This document shows positions 19,441 through 30,060 of a stretch of 41,443 nt of DNA, piece after piece; positions within the stretch are counted from its first letter, which is position 1; each line of letters opens with the position of its first letter. The translations under genes were made by a program, and so were the position numbers. The stretch is from Nemertoderma westbladi (taxonomy: Eukaryota; Xenacoelomorpha; Nemertodermatida; Nemertodermatidae), in assembly GCA_032718475.1 (NCBI GenBank), contig JAUCBJ010008674.1, positions 1 through 41,443 on the forward strand, given 5' to 3'. A model generated the notes under the pieces. It was not told the DNA's origin, did not search any database, and saw only the letters and a list, made by a program, of their open reading frames with translations.

Positions 19441-22400
19441 ATGGCTGACACAAGGCAAACTCTGTCAGATAGTCTCCTAGAAACAACAGCCTGTTTCTCA
19501 GATCAAAGTGTAGAGAATCCCAGACCGAGGTCTGAAACCCCTCATACTGTAAGAAGGGCAACCCCTGCAGTGGTTGTGACAGAACCTAGGTTGGTAGAAA
19601 AGATTTCGCAATTTGCGAAGTTAGTGAAGCGCCGTTGGTCTGCCATAGGCACTCGGGCCCAAGTCAAGCGGGATCAAGAAGAAGCTATAAAACAGCAGCA
19701 ACCTCCTAGCCAAGAACCTGGTCCTCAGCGGTCCGATAGCTCCAGTAGTTCGGATACTGTTGAGCGGACGCCAGAATGCGGAGCGAAGATGGCGGATACG
19801 GTTTATGATGGGCAGCCAGCCTGTGGGGAATCAACCGACGCCACTTCTTCTCAAGTGGAAAGTGAGGTGGAAAGCGAAGTGGAAAGTGAGGTGGAAAGCG
19901 AAGTGGAAAGCGAGGTGGAAAGCGAAGTGGAAAGCGAATTAACATCAGCAGAGAAGCCGCGAACTAGAGATGCTATCGACATTTATTTGTCCGACTATCA
20001 GCGATTCCTAGGAGACGAAGAGTTGAGGAGACGGCTGTCTGGACTTTCCCCTAATAGTGAAGGAACCAAGCTTGTGTTGGACTCAATCGATGCCGAAATG
20101 TTAGCTGCAAACCAAGCTGAATGTGATGAAAAACTCCGCCTCACTAGAGTCCGAGAAGAGCAAGTAAAGAAAGAACTGATAGAGAGAAGAAGGGTAGCAG
20201 CAGCAAAAGCGGCAGAAGCAGAAGCAGAAAGAAAAACGGCGGAAGCCGAAAGAAAGGCAACAGTGGCAGAAGCAGAACGGAGAGCGTCTGAGGAGACTAC
20301 CCAACTGGAGTTGGAAAATCTGCAAGAGACACAAGACAGTATAAATAAACAGTTTACTGCTAATCAAATGCAGATGATGAGAAAATCTACTCCCAGGCGC
20401 CAGGGATACACATCCTCGGAGGAAGGCGATACTACCGATCCTGAAGGCGGAGGAAATAGATCTCGTCTAAGCAGGCGTAGAAAAACATCTCACCGTCATA
20501 AACTGCCTGATTTGCCCCCAGCTGTCAGAAGACAACTAGCTAGCACAGACTTAGGTAGTACAGAACCCACAGAACAAATTATTCAGGTCACAAGACTCCC
20601 TACAATAGTTGATGAGCCTGAAATAATTAGGCCTGTCGTTCCCAAAGTCACTTCTGTGTTAGAGACCCCTGTACTTCCAGAGCTTAACTCTAAATTCCCT
20701 TTACATAGTACTACACTGCCTGTACCCGGTGGAACAGTCCATGCAAATACCCCTGTCCAGATAGCAGAGAGAGAAATCAATAATTTGTCTCCCGTCGTCC
20801 CGCGTCAGCCCGCTACTATGTTGGCGACTCCCGCTTCGGCGGTTGAGTGGGTAGAGGAGGGACGGCGGGGGATGAATCTCCTGCTAGGACAGATGCAGGA
20901 GACTGTCCACCAACTTAAGGGAACAGTGAGGGAAGGTAGAGCAGAGTTGCAAGAAGTGCAGCAAAGTATCGCACTAGAACGCGACAAATTAGTCAATATC
21001 CAAAAGGGCATACCAATACCCCCTGTAACATTGTGTCAACCTGTTAGGTCTGAAGTATTACATGCGCAAGGTGTGGAGCCTACACGCATCTATACTGCTA
21101 GTGAAGTAGAAACTCCTATAGCAAACCCTATTAAGGGTGATTATAGACCTGTTATTAATGATATTCCCTATAGACCTGATAATGATCCGAGAAATTTATA
21201 TACCGATAATTCGATATTAAATAACACGATGGCCCAAGAAAGCTTTACGCGTCAGATGGCTAGAACAGAAGCCCGCCAAGCGGTCAAAGTGGGAGAGATC
21301 GTCAAATTCAATGGAGATGAGATGAAATGGTTACCTTTCAACGAATATTACAAAGATAGCATACAGAACTCTGTACTATCTAACGGAGAGAAACTTAGAT
21401 TCCTCATCAAGTGCTTGGAAGGACCTCCCAAGTTAATGGCGTTAAAGTTTATTGGACATCCAGATGGATTAAGACAAGTTTGGGATACATTAAACATCAG
21501 GTATGGTAACAAGGATAACATAGCTAAGTATTTGTATGCAAAATTAGTAGCCCCCCGACACTTCCTTAGTAGCGGGATTATAGAGTTTTCCGATGAAATT
21601 CAAGAGATCTGTAGACAACTGGACTGGTTAGGTAAGTCGCATGAATATCAGAGTTCCATGGTCATTGGAGCCGTAGTCTCTACTTTACCAAAGGGTGGAG
21701 TATGTACGCGCTGGGACAAGAAAGTGTTGTACATGAATGAACAACAACGCCGAAGCCCTACCATGGCTGATCTCATGTCCTTCTTAGATAGTGAAGTAAA
21801 ATTACAACTCATAAGGCAGTCCAGAGAGAAAACATCGGAAAATAAGGTAAGTGAGAAACCCGTTTCTAGGAGAAGGATAATACCAGTGTGTTATACTGAC
21901 GACGGCGAAAGCCAAGCTTCTCAAGAAGAGGACAGCGGGAAAGACACCGAACGATCTTACTATGACAACAAGACCTATAAAGACGTAAGTAAATACAAGT
22001 CTCGAACCAGTGACAGGAGAGAACAGGTAACAACAACTCCTCCTACGTCTCCTAAGAGAATTCACGGAAGAAAGCCCGAAGAAAGAACGAGAGTGCAGAA
22101 CGTTAACCAAGTTAAGGTGAGTAACATCAAACCAAAATGTGCGCTGTGCGACGGGCCCCACCGTTTGAGTGCGTGTGCAGAATTCCTAAAGAAATCCATG
22201 GCAGATAGACGTGGAGTCCTGTGGGATAAGCGGTTATGTTATAACTGTCTCAGACGCGGACACCAGCGGCGAACCTGTTACTCTGACGCAAGGTGTGCTA
22301 AGTGCGGCGCGAAACATCATAGCCTGTTGCACACGGAATTCGAACGAAACAGCCCGAGTCAGGTAAGTGAGCCCAAATCACATGTCCAATTCAGTGATGT

Positions 22401-23571
22401 GAACGACACTGACCAAAGTTCAGAGTGGGAAGGATTCTATACGGACGAATTCTCCGATGCCAACGAATCCTGTTATCTAATAAATACCGCAGTGTATCGA
22501 GCACTTACTTACGAAAAGGACATCAACGATGAGTTTCCCCCAACCACCTTTGACAAACAACCATCTTGGAAAGCTCCAGCTTCCAACGTAGGAATCAGAG
22601 AATTTCCTGTAGTTCAAGTAAGAGTTCACGGTCTTAACAAAAGCTACATAGTGAACGCCCTCCTTGACTCCGGCAGCACAGGAACATTCATCGATCAAGA
22701 ACTAGCCGAAGATATCTTTGCTGGACAACCCAAGTTCCGGACTAAATTAAATATGTCAGGAATTATGCAGGTTTGGAAATCTACCCTAACGGCAGATTAC
22801 TATGTAGGTGTGTTGTCCACCCCCCAGGATAAGTTAGGAACACAAGCGATAAGGTCAGTAAAAATGGTGGCTATAAAGAACTTTGCTACTACTCAAGCAG
22901 AACCTTATAACTGGGACGAGGACGAGTGCATCCAACATCTTGAGATACCTCGATTCCAAACCGATTATCCTGGAGTGCAAATCCTCATCGGCCAAAACGC
23001 GCATGAGGCGCTCGAGACATTGGAGAAACGGCCTGCTCAACCGCAGCCATTACAAACTTATGCGGTAAGAACTAGAGTAGGTTGGTACTTCACTGGCCCT
23101 TCCCGTAGAACTCTCAAAGAGAGATTACCTCAACAACAGGTATACCAAGTAAAGGAATGGGAAGTGGAGAGCAGTGATGTGGACGATCCAACTGAGGGAA
23201 CACCATACTCCTCAGATAATGACGATATTAACTCCAATGTAGATCAATGGAGACATTGCCTTGGGACGATTAATCCAGCCGACATTGCTTCCAGAGGAGC
23301 AACTCCTCAAGAACTGATAGATAATCCAGGCTGGTTAGGTGGATCCGACTTCTTAAGTAAAGAAGAAGAAGAATGGCCTCCTCATCTTACCACGGCGGAG
23401 GTTAGACAGGCCAAGGGAGCGGAGAAAGTAACACAACAACTCAATCGCCCAGCTAGTCGTTTATGTTTACTGGAAAGAGACCAAAAACTGTCCGGAAACT
23501 ATGGAAGGCAAGATACTCTTCCTACGACCACTTCCCTAATCCGACAAATATCTAGGGACTCTATAACGTAA
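19441..23571 (+). CDS. Pao/BEL Gag-protease polyprotein with pol deletions
   Basis: 1376 intact codons from the first ATG of the open frame. In order: a basic N-terminus; a VESE repeat (about 139-167); a Glu/Ala/Arg-rich coiled coil (about 225-305); a Gag core with 'FNGDEMKWLPFNEYY' (about 617-790; cf. DUF1759), which builds the particle; a zinc cluster (about 900-967) including CX2CX4HX4C; and a retropepsin-like domain with DSGS (Asp about 1076). The remainder is a patchwork: 'NPADIASRG' (about 1277), normally between RNase H and integrase, then 'RPASRLCLLE' (about 1336), normally near the integrase end. Reverse transcriptase and integrase cores are missing at two seams, yet the frame stays open. 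Confidence 0.9.
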   Translation: MADTRQTLSDSLLETTACFSDQSVENPRPRSETPHTVRRATPAVVVTEPRLVEKISQFAKLVKRRWSAIGTRAQVKRDQEEAIKQQQPPSQEPGPQRSDSSSSSDTVERTPECGAKMADTVYDGQPACGESTDATSSQVESEVESEVESEVESEVESEVESEVESELTSAEKPRTRDAIDIYLSDYQRFLGDEELRRRLSGLSPNSEGTKLVLDSIDAEMLAANQAECDEKLRLTRVREEQVKKELIERRRVAAAKAAEAEAERKTAEAERKATVAEAERRASEETTQLELENLQETQDSINKQFTANQMQMMRKSTPRRQGYTSSEEGDTTDPEGGGNRSRLSRRRKTSHRHKLPDLPPAVRRQLASTDLGSTEPTEQIIQVTRLPTIVDEPEIIRPVVPKVTSVLETPVLPELNSKFPLHSTTLPVPGGTVHANTPVQIAEREINNLSPVVPRQPATMLATPASAVEWVEEGRRGMNLLLGQMQETVHQLKGTVREGRAELQEVQQSIALERDKLVNIQKGIPIPPVTLCQPVRSEVLHAQGVEPTRIYTASEVETPIANPIKGDYRPVINDIPYRPDNDPRNLYTDNSILNNTMAQESFTRQMARTEARQAVKVGEIVKFNGDEMKWLPFNEYYKDSIQNSVLSNGEKLRFLIKCLEGPPKLMALKFIGHPDGLRQVWDTLNIRYGNKDNIAKYLYAKLVAPRHFLSSGIIEFSDEIQEICRQLDWLGKSHEYQSSMVIGAVVSTLPKGGVCTRWDKKVLYMNEQQRRSPTMADLMSFLDSEVKLQLIRQSREKTSENKVSEKPVSRRRIIPVCYTDDGESQASQEEDSGKDTERSYYDNKTYKDVSKYKSRTSDRREQVTTTPPTSPKRIHGRKPEERTRVQNVNQVKVSNIKPKCALCDGPHRLSACAEFLKKSMADRRGVLWDKRLCYNCLRRGHQRRTCYSDARCAKCGAKHHSLLHTEFERNSPSQVSEPKSHVQFSDVNDTDQSSEWEGFYTDEFSDANESCYLINTAVYRALTYEKDINDEFPPTTFDKQPSWKAPASNVGIREFPVVQVRVHGLNKSYIVNALLDSGSTGTFIDQELAEDIFAGQPKFRTKLNMSGIMQVWKSTLTADYYVGVLSTPQDKLGTQAIRSVKMVAIKNFATTQAEPYNWDEDECIQHLEIPRFQTDYPGVQILIGQNAHEALETLEKRPAQPQPLQTYAVRTRVGWYFTGPSRRTLKERLPQQQVYQVKEWEVESSDVDDPTEGTPYSSDNDDINSNVDQWRHCLGTINPADIASRGATPQELIDNPGWLGGSDFLSKEEEEWPPHLTTAEVRQAKGAEKVTQQLNRPASRLCLLERDQKLSGNYGRQDTLPTTTSLIRQISRDSIT
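19853..19938 (+). repeat. 12-bp coding microsatellite (VESE repeat)
   Basis: GTGGAAAGYGAR repeated about seven times in frame encodes alternating Val-Glu-Ser-Glu. It should form an acidic, extended or helical stretch in the Gag N-terminal region. Unit number is likely polymorphic. Confidence 0.92.
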
Positions 23572-24945
23572 TAACATATGGAGTGGGCGTGTGACTATAT
23601 CATTTTATATTTGTTTTTATTTTATATTTATGTATGTATTATTATGTAATTTTATTATAATCGTTTTCTTTAATTTTATTTAGTAGAATGTTATTTTAGT
23701 GATTATTTAGTAGATTAGTGCAATATATTAGTGTTTATTACGTATGTAATTACTTATAATATATATTTAGTGCGACGGCGAGAAATAATTATTTTTCTCT
23801 TTCCTTACTGTCCGTATCATATTATAAATACGTGACTACAGTAAGATGAAATGTCCGTACTTATTAAAGTACAATAAAGCCACTACTATATTCAAGTATT
23901 ATTGGTAGGCAGAGTATTAGGAATGCAAAGTTCAGATCCTCGTGTCTCGGCTAAACCAAGCTCTGGGTAGACCTTGGAAACGACTTGCCTCTTCACACTG
24001 ACATTGCTTCGTGCGATATTGCTCTTCTACCTTATATTAAATAATACATATAGTAGCGTGATGTCCATATAACAGTAGCGTAAAACGCAAATAAATCTGT
24101 TAAACTTTTGACCATCTGTAATTCTAGTCGATTAAGATATCGCGGCACCCACCGATATACTTGAAAGACAAATTCTAGAATCAGTGGTTAACGTCCCCAG
24201 ACAAGTTCTGGAATAAATCGGTGCCCATCTTAAATATTAATTTAATATTTATTAAAATCTGTAAAATTCAGATCCTTTAACAATTCTAGTCGATTAAGAT
24301 ATCGTAGCACTTACCGATATTCTTAAAAGACAAATTTCATAGAATTAAGGATCCTATGTTCCCAGACCCGCTCTGGAATCAAATTGTGTCAATTTTAACA
24401 TCAAATAATAAAATTCACGGGAATAAATTTAAATTCATACATTAAATGAATTTCATAAATTGTCATTTTGTACAATTTATAACATTCCCAAAATTCCATT
24501 AATTAATAGATCATGGGAGCGGAGATTCATCCTATTGAGTGTATTAGAGTGCGAGAATCTCCAACATATAGTCAATAGCCGATAAAATTAATAAAATCAT
24601 GCATAAAGAGGATATTGACAATTAAAGAATTATTATTAAATAGCATCCCAGATCTGTATGCATGAGAATTACCCTAATTCTACCGCTAGCATTCCATAAT
24701 GTCACCATAACAACACCCACGCTAGAATTAGAAGCAAGTTAAGAAAACAATAGAAAGCTTGTCACATTGCATAGCATAGAGAATACATAGCACGCTGTTA
24801 GTATCCAAGGATACACAGTAATAACGTGACATTCTGGAAGGCACTGACTAACGGACAAATGGCCTGTATGTGTACAATTGGTGACAGTTGTGTGGAATTT
24901 GTGCGTTTGTAGGTGAATGTTACTGCTAAGGTGTGTTTACAGTAG
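23572..24945 (+). other. Pao/BEL internal non-coding region
   Basis: AT-rich DNA after the Gag stop with no frame of note. It holds the duplicated block at 24090-24440, then two adjacent AT-rich hairpins at 24431-24453 (8-bp arms) and 24455-24480 (9-bp arms). It may contain splice or export signals for the downstream gene, but I cannot point to one. Confidence 0.6.
24090..24440 (+). repeat. Diverged direct repeat, 162-bp period
   Basis: AATTCTAGTCGATTAAGATA occurs at 24120 and 24282. Similarity continues through GCAC...ACCGATAT, AAAGACAAATT, CCCAGAC and TCTGGAAT, ending in AATTTTAACAT-like sequence. Confidence 0.85.
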
Positions 24946-25137
24946 CTAGTCGCAATTGTGAAAGTAACCCAACTCTCCTATAGAAAGAACCTAAAGTGGA
25001 TTCAAGCCTTTGGGACGGACAGTGGAGTGACTTGTGCCGGTTATCGTTGTCGTACTGTTGCTACATGTTGGCGTAAATACCGCGACAACGGTACATCGGC
25101 GCTGAGGATCCCACTGTCCGGGGGCAAAGAGAAGTAG
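24946..25137 (+). other. Short frame with helix-turn-helix-like pattern
   Basis: A 63-codon open stretch without an ATG, closed by TAG at 25135. Its centre reads 'CRTVATCWRKYRDNGTSAL', a pattern like the recognition helix and following Gly of transposase-type helix-turn-helix domains. It could be an exon or a relic of captured sequence ahead of the next gene. Weak evidence: short, no start, no copy to compare. Confidence 0.25.
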
Positions 25138-25199
25138 GCAGCGACGCCCGCTCGCCTAAATATAAACTTATTTGATATTAATAAACTCAGATAGCAGAT

Positions 25200-26488
25200 A
25201 TGACGGAGTTGATAGAAGATGATCTTGGTATCAGGGAGCGATATACTCTACCTTTACAAGCATTTGTGGATAGCTTGATACGCGGTGAAACCGATCCAAC
25301 CATTACGGAGGACGATGGTCGTTATATCGAACCGCCGATGTCCCAAGAGCAACTTACGCGTGAATTGGACTATCGAAAATTCACCGCTCGCTATACGCAT
25401 CGTAATGGTACGTATATGGACTTCCTAACTACCAGCCATCCTATCGGTTTACATGATACGGACGATGAAGACACCGAAAGGGAAATGGTTCTATTTAAAT
25501 ATCATACCCAGCGGAGTCGGAACGATAAACCGAGAATAGATCACGAAAATTCTATTCGTAACAGACTGGGAGGACGAACCAGTATGCCTAGAATCTGAGG
25601 AGATTCAGCCTGTCGCGCCCGGAGCAGCGACAACGATTGCATCCTAGAATGGTATCAAGGTCCACAGTGTCTCACTGCGTACGATTATCGACATGCCAAC
25701 TATGTTTCTAGGCAACGTTGTCGGTTATGCGCATCGAGAGACCACGATACGCCAATGGACACCAACGTCCGCTGTTCCTATTTCAAAGAACAACCGACTA
25801 TGGAAATTTATTGCGCATATTGCAGACTCAATAACCTGCATATCTTTGCGGTTTGCCCTCAATTTATGACTCGATGTCACCATTGTCAACTAAAGGGACA
25901 CGCCAGTTTCGATTGCCCTTTTAATCGCGATTTGGAAAGCGTGGATGAAATGATCACACTACGTTACATTAGAGCTTGGGAAGCGAAGGCTGATTTACAT
26001 CGTGATTCGCGCCATCGCTATTATCCTGGACGCGCTTACGAAGGAATTTATGCGTTCCATCCTTATCTATTCGCTTCTGTCGAACAGAAATCACGCATAT
26101 CGAGTTACAGGAAGTATATCGACGGCCTTACGAACACCGAGCCCGTGAACGCGAGTTGGAAAGGACCATTAAACCCCGGAGGTTTCTAGCTGCCTATGGT
26201 CCACCCACGGCCCTCGTTCGGACCACTCGTAAGGGACCCGTAAGAGCGGCTGTCTTAAAACGCGCTCTCAAAGCCGTTAGACCCCTCTCCCCCGACGTTG
26301 ATGTCAATCAACCCGGCACTTCGACTGGCGGATACACCGACCATAATCCTACACCCTCTGATGCAATCATATTGCACCCTTCACCCAGGAGTTATAGCCC
26401 TCCTTGTAAAGTGGCTCGCCCCAAAGAGAAAAGGACTCTGGCTAGCTTTAAAAAACTGCGTAAACGCCGTCCGCGCAAGAAAGACTAA
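25200..26488 (+). pseudogene. Zinc-knuckle accessory gene of Pao/BEL element (interrupted)
   Basis: A gene-like tract just before the 3' LTR, less AT-rich than its flanks. It begins at ATG 25200 with an acidic, charged domain to an in-frame TGA (25596). The same frame reopens directly after that stop through a Cys-rich block: CX2C near 25719-25730, then 'CAYCRLNNLHIFAVC' (CX2CX5HX4C) and 'CHHCQLKGHASFDC' (classical CX2CX4HX4C knuckle). Around 26080 coding character moves to another frame, which runs through a Glu/Arg-rich helix, a Pro/Ser/Thr-rich stretch and a Lys/Arg-rich tail ending at 26488. It is probably one nucleic-acid-binding protein of about 430 residues carrying one stop and one frameshift. 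I do not recognise the family; a second nucleocapsid-like or RNA-binding role is inference. Confidence 0.6.
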
Positions 26489-26558
26489 CTGTTTAGAGTA
26501 TTTACGTATATTAGAAACTGTGATTTTGTATATTTCATAGACTCAAATCCCATTTTCT

Positions 26559-26566
26559 GGGAGCGG
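26559..26566 (+). promoter_or_regulatory. Possible polypurine tract
   Basis: GGGAGCGG abuts the 3' LTR, where plus-strand DNA synthesis would start. It is short and has one C, so it is a weak match. Confidence 0.35.
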
Positions 26567-27823
26567 TGTAAAAGCTTCTGTGGGATATAACTGGCCCTTT
26601 TGCTTCGCAATCCAGTTTCCCCCCAGGCGCTGGAATACTCTAAAAAGGTTCTCTAACTGTACATATATTCCCCTCGCCCGCAAGGTACCGTTACAGGTGT
26701 TTTAACGGACATAAAAGTCATTCTGCTATATACGTGTTTTAGCGGACATGGTAAGGCAAAAAACCCGCAATATGGCAAATACTTTTACACAGCTTAGCCG
26801 TGATGATTCAGATTACGACATCTAGCAGCTGGTTGCTGACATGGAAACAGCCATTGGACGCGTGGTTCTTTGTTTGGCTTGAGCCAATCAGGGCGATTTT
26901 TCCTGTCAACGTGTAGCTTTTCGGCCGATCATAAAGAGAGTGTTCAGTCTTACAGTTTTTACTGATACTTTGTTGTTATTGCTGTCTAAGCCAGAAACAC
27001 CGGCTCTAGAGTTAATTATTTTCATACTTTAAGAAGAAACATTAGTAGGCTTAAATTATAGAGCGTATGACTGTTATCAGTCAAATCCATTCACAATTCA
27101 ATACTTTGTTGTTATTACTGTTCAACATACATTATTATACTGCTATTTACTGTTGTGTTTGGTTGAATATTATTTGGAGAACATATATAAAGAACCCAAA
27201 TTTCCCAATTTTCTTGATACACTACAGGTTAGAGAGACGGGTTATATATATAGCGATTGCGACTTATATTGTTGTGGTTTGTAGTGAATTTAATGCTATT
27301 TGATAAGCACTACATTGGTCCGTTGCTATTCCCTTTATATATGATAAAATACATTGACAGGCGGCAAATTAATGAGCAGTATTGTGTGTTACCGGTAGTG
27401 TGCATGATTGTGACCGATAACTAAGCATTTCCTAAAGAATGCGACTCATACGTGAATCATAAGCCTTACCGACTTACCGTTGTGATTGGTATAAGTCATA
27501 TCTCTGTTTACTTAGATAGAGCGCCACGTCCTAAAAGGAACTGTTAATATTTCCCGAAAGTGAATAATATTAGTCAGAAATTAATTATTAACGATCAATC
27601 GAATAATACAATACCGTAAGCTTCACTGCAATAATAATCTAAGCCCTCAGAATCCAGTCTCCCGGGATTATCCAGCGGGTGAATGGACGCGCACTAGGCT
27701 GGCTTCTGCTAATGTTGTGTTTATTGGTATTAAATATTGTCATTTTCTAGAGTCGATTTATAAACCAAAAGACATATAAATTTTGGCAGGTTAAACTGCT
27801 AAAGGTCTTCAAAAGCGCGTACA
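26567..27823 (+). repeat. 3' LTR of Pao/BEL element
   Basis: Same length as the 5' LTR (1257 bp), with four differences. TATATAAAG lies at 27184-27192 and could drive downstream LINE D sequence. Confidence 0.95.
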
Positions 27824-27828
27824 GAGCC
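27824..27828. repeat. GAGCC target duplication, right
   Basis: Copy of 16297-16301 directly after the 3' LTR. Confidence 0.88.
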
Positions 27829-29735
27829 AGCAATAATATCAAAAGCAACTCGTACAACATATCACCATGGTGGAACTCAGAACTATCATCCCTAAATATT
27901 GAAAAACAGCAAAAACTAATCAGGTGGACACATTCAAAAAGTGAAGGTGACTTTGCAGACAATAAAACAATTACAAATAAATTTAACTCACTAAATAAAA
28001 ATCTAAAGAATAAATATATAAAATCAAAACTAAATGATGCAACTGCAATAAAAGACAAATGGGCAATATTAAATAAAATCACTAATAATAATAAAAAAAA
28101 CCGAGCAAACTATTTCGTCCAACTATTTCGTCCTTAATTAATCACGCAACAGGCTCTATTATTTATAACATATTACCAATGGCGAACCTACTTAATGACG
28201 CATATCTAAATATATGGGTAACTTTCAAAGCACTGGCTATATAAAAAGACATAGTACCGTACTGTTAACTCTAGTTTCAGCTTTAAGAATGTAACCGAAT
28301 TAGAAATATTTGAAATAATATATAAATTAAATACAAATAAACCAACTGGTCCGTCAATATTAAGTCAAAAATTAATAAAACTAATTGAACCGCATATTAC
28401 CCTACTACTAACTCACATCACAAACTTACTTTCCTTCTCGGCTAAAATCATCCTTTATTACTTACGCCTGTATTCAAAAAAGGGTCTCGAGATGAACCAA
28501 CTAATTATATATTCTAATAAATAATCTATTTCTGTCAACATTCGAAAAAATAATTGAAACAGTCATATATCATCAAATTACAAAATATCTACACAACAAT
28601 AAAATACTACAAAATAAGCAATTTGGTTTCAGAAAAGGGTATTCTACAGCAGACGCCGTTTTATTTGCAACTGAGTCTTGGAAATGTGAACTTAACAAAA
28701 AAAAAAATTGCAATTGGAGTCCTAGATCTCTCTAAAGCTTTCAACTCTCTCCAGCACGACATTCTTCTAGATAAATTAACAGAAATTGGATTCCAATCGA
28801 ATGCTGTTGCACTTATTAAAAGTTATCTTTTCGACCGCCCGCAAGGTGTAAAATTAAGTAAAATATTCTCACACTGGAAAATTTGCAATAGGGGTATACC
28901 ACAGGGCACCAAACTTGGACCATTATTGCTTTTAATATAATATGTCAATGACTTTGCAAATCAAATAAATTTGGAAACTATTCAATATGCTGATGACAGA
29001 CACTCTTATATATTGCTCGCACCCAAATCCACATACTGCAGTAAAACAACACTAAACACTAAACAAAAAAAACAACATATATTGCGTCAGCTATTCGCAA
29101 CACTACTGTAGGTATGAAATTAAACTCAAATAAAACAGAACTTATTGTTATATCCCCATTAAAGAGAACAGACGAATTAAATAATCTACATCTTGTGATT
29201 AATAATGACATAATTCAACAATCAACTACAATTAAATATTTAGGCATCATCATAGATAACAGATTATCATGGAAGGACCAAATAAAAACTACTACATTTA
29301 AAAATGGCAGCGGCTGCATCCACAATACGCCAAATAAAAGGACAATTGCCAATCTCTACGAAATTAATATTATACAAATCTCTAGTCACGCCGTACCATA
29401 ACTACTGTAGTATCTTAACAGCGACATATAAAATACTCACGGATATAAGGAACTACTGTACAAAATGGATAAGATTCAAAATTACGCACTTAGGCTAATC
29501 TATAACAAAAAAATACGAGAAACTTCAAGAACAGAACTAAGACAATTAGCTAGGATCCCGCAATAAAAGTTCCAAAATCAACGAACAGATTTGGTCACAA
29601 CTCTTTTATTATCACATGCATAAAATCATGGAACAATTTACCTAATAACATTCGTAAATTTGCACTCCATAATAATTTTTTATCACTATTGGAAAATTAC
29701 TACATAACGCAATATGAAAGAAAAGCAGTAACATA
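27829..29735 (+). pseudogene. LINE family D, 3' part (reverse transcriptase)
   Basis: Continues the ORF2 broken at 16301. A linker with 'PWWNSELSSL' and Lys/Asn-rich helices is followed by the RT: 'FGFRKGYSTADAV' (about 28620), 'VLDLSKAFNSLQHDIL' (about 28720-28765), 'GIPQGTKLGPLL' (about 28890) and YADD (28986-28997). Then come 'KYLGIIIDNRLSW' (about 29235) and a C-terminus containing 'NNLPNNIRKF', ending near 29732. These are Jockey/CR1-type motifs. Decay: a slip in an A-run near 28698, TAA at 28938 between the GPLL motif and YADD, and frame changes near 29290 and 29400-29500. Confidence 0.85.
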
Positions 29736-29776
29736 ATTACTTAACTAAACATTATAAAAGTTAGGCTATAAAAGTA

Positions 29777-29800
29777 GGGAATGGGGGTGGGGGAGGGGGG
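29777..29800 (+). repeat. G-quadruplex-like tract
   Basis: Four G runs of 3-6 bases separated by 1-3 bases lie between the end of LINE D and LINE B sequence. Confidence 0.75.
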
Positions 29801-29814
29801 TGGTTTTGGGTTGC

Positions 29815-30060
29815 TAGTATGTTGCAGGACATTGCTTTCGCCGTGAGGACCAGCCAGTGCATAATCTTGTACTTTGGCAGCCTCATGGAATGAATAAGCA
29901 TGGTGGACAGCCCATGACTTTCTTGAGACGCATCTTAAAGGACACTGGCCTTGAAGATGCGGATGATCTAGCAAACGTCATGGGTGATAGGGAGTTGTGG
30001 CGGCGCAATTTTGTCGACAAGCCGGCACAGTATTCTTAAAATGCCGATACTAGTAGTAGT
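29815..30060 (+). pseudogene. LINE family B 3' end
   Basis: The last ~70 codons of ORF2: 'GHCFRREDQP', 'LVLWQPHG', then 'DTGLEDADDLANVMGD' and a stop near 30038, followed by a 3' UTR with TAGTAGTAG. Same family as 6735-7235 but keeps the ~100 bases deleted there. It is 5' truncated, as usual for a dead-on-arrival copy. Confidence 0.8.

Larger units (their letters stand above)
16302..27823 (+). mobile_element. Pao/BEL LTR retrotransposon, internally deleted
   Basis: An 11,522-bp element with two 1257-bp LTRs beginning TG and ending CA, a 1.9-kb leader, a Gag-protease frame, 1.6 kb of non-coding DNA, a second zinc-knuckle gene and a 3' LTR. It is inserted in LINE D. Placement in Pao/BEL rests on the Gag core, the zinc cluster 'CYNCLRRGH', the DSGS protease and the 'NPADIASRG' linker. 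Reverse transcriptase, most of RNase H and the integrase core are absent, so it cannot move on its own. The LTRs differ at 4 positions (about 0.3%), indicating a recent insertion. Confidence 0.9.

Noticed and set aside
20101-20367. Cys/Phe-rich antisense frame opposite the Gag coiled coil
   Set aside because: Shadow of Glu/Ala/Lys-rich sense codons.
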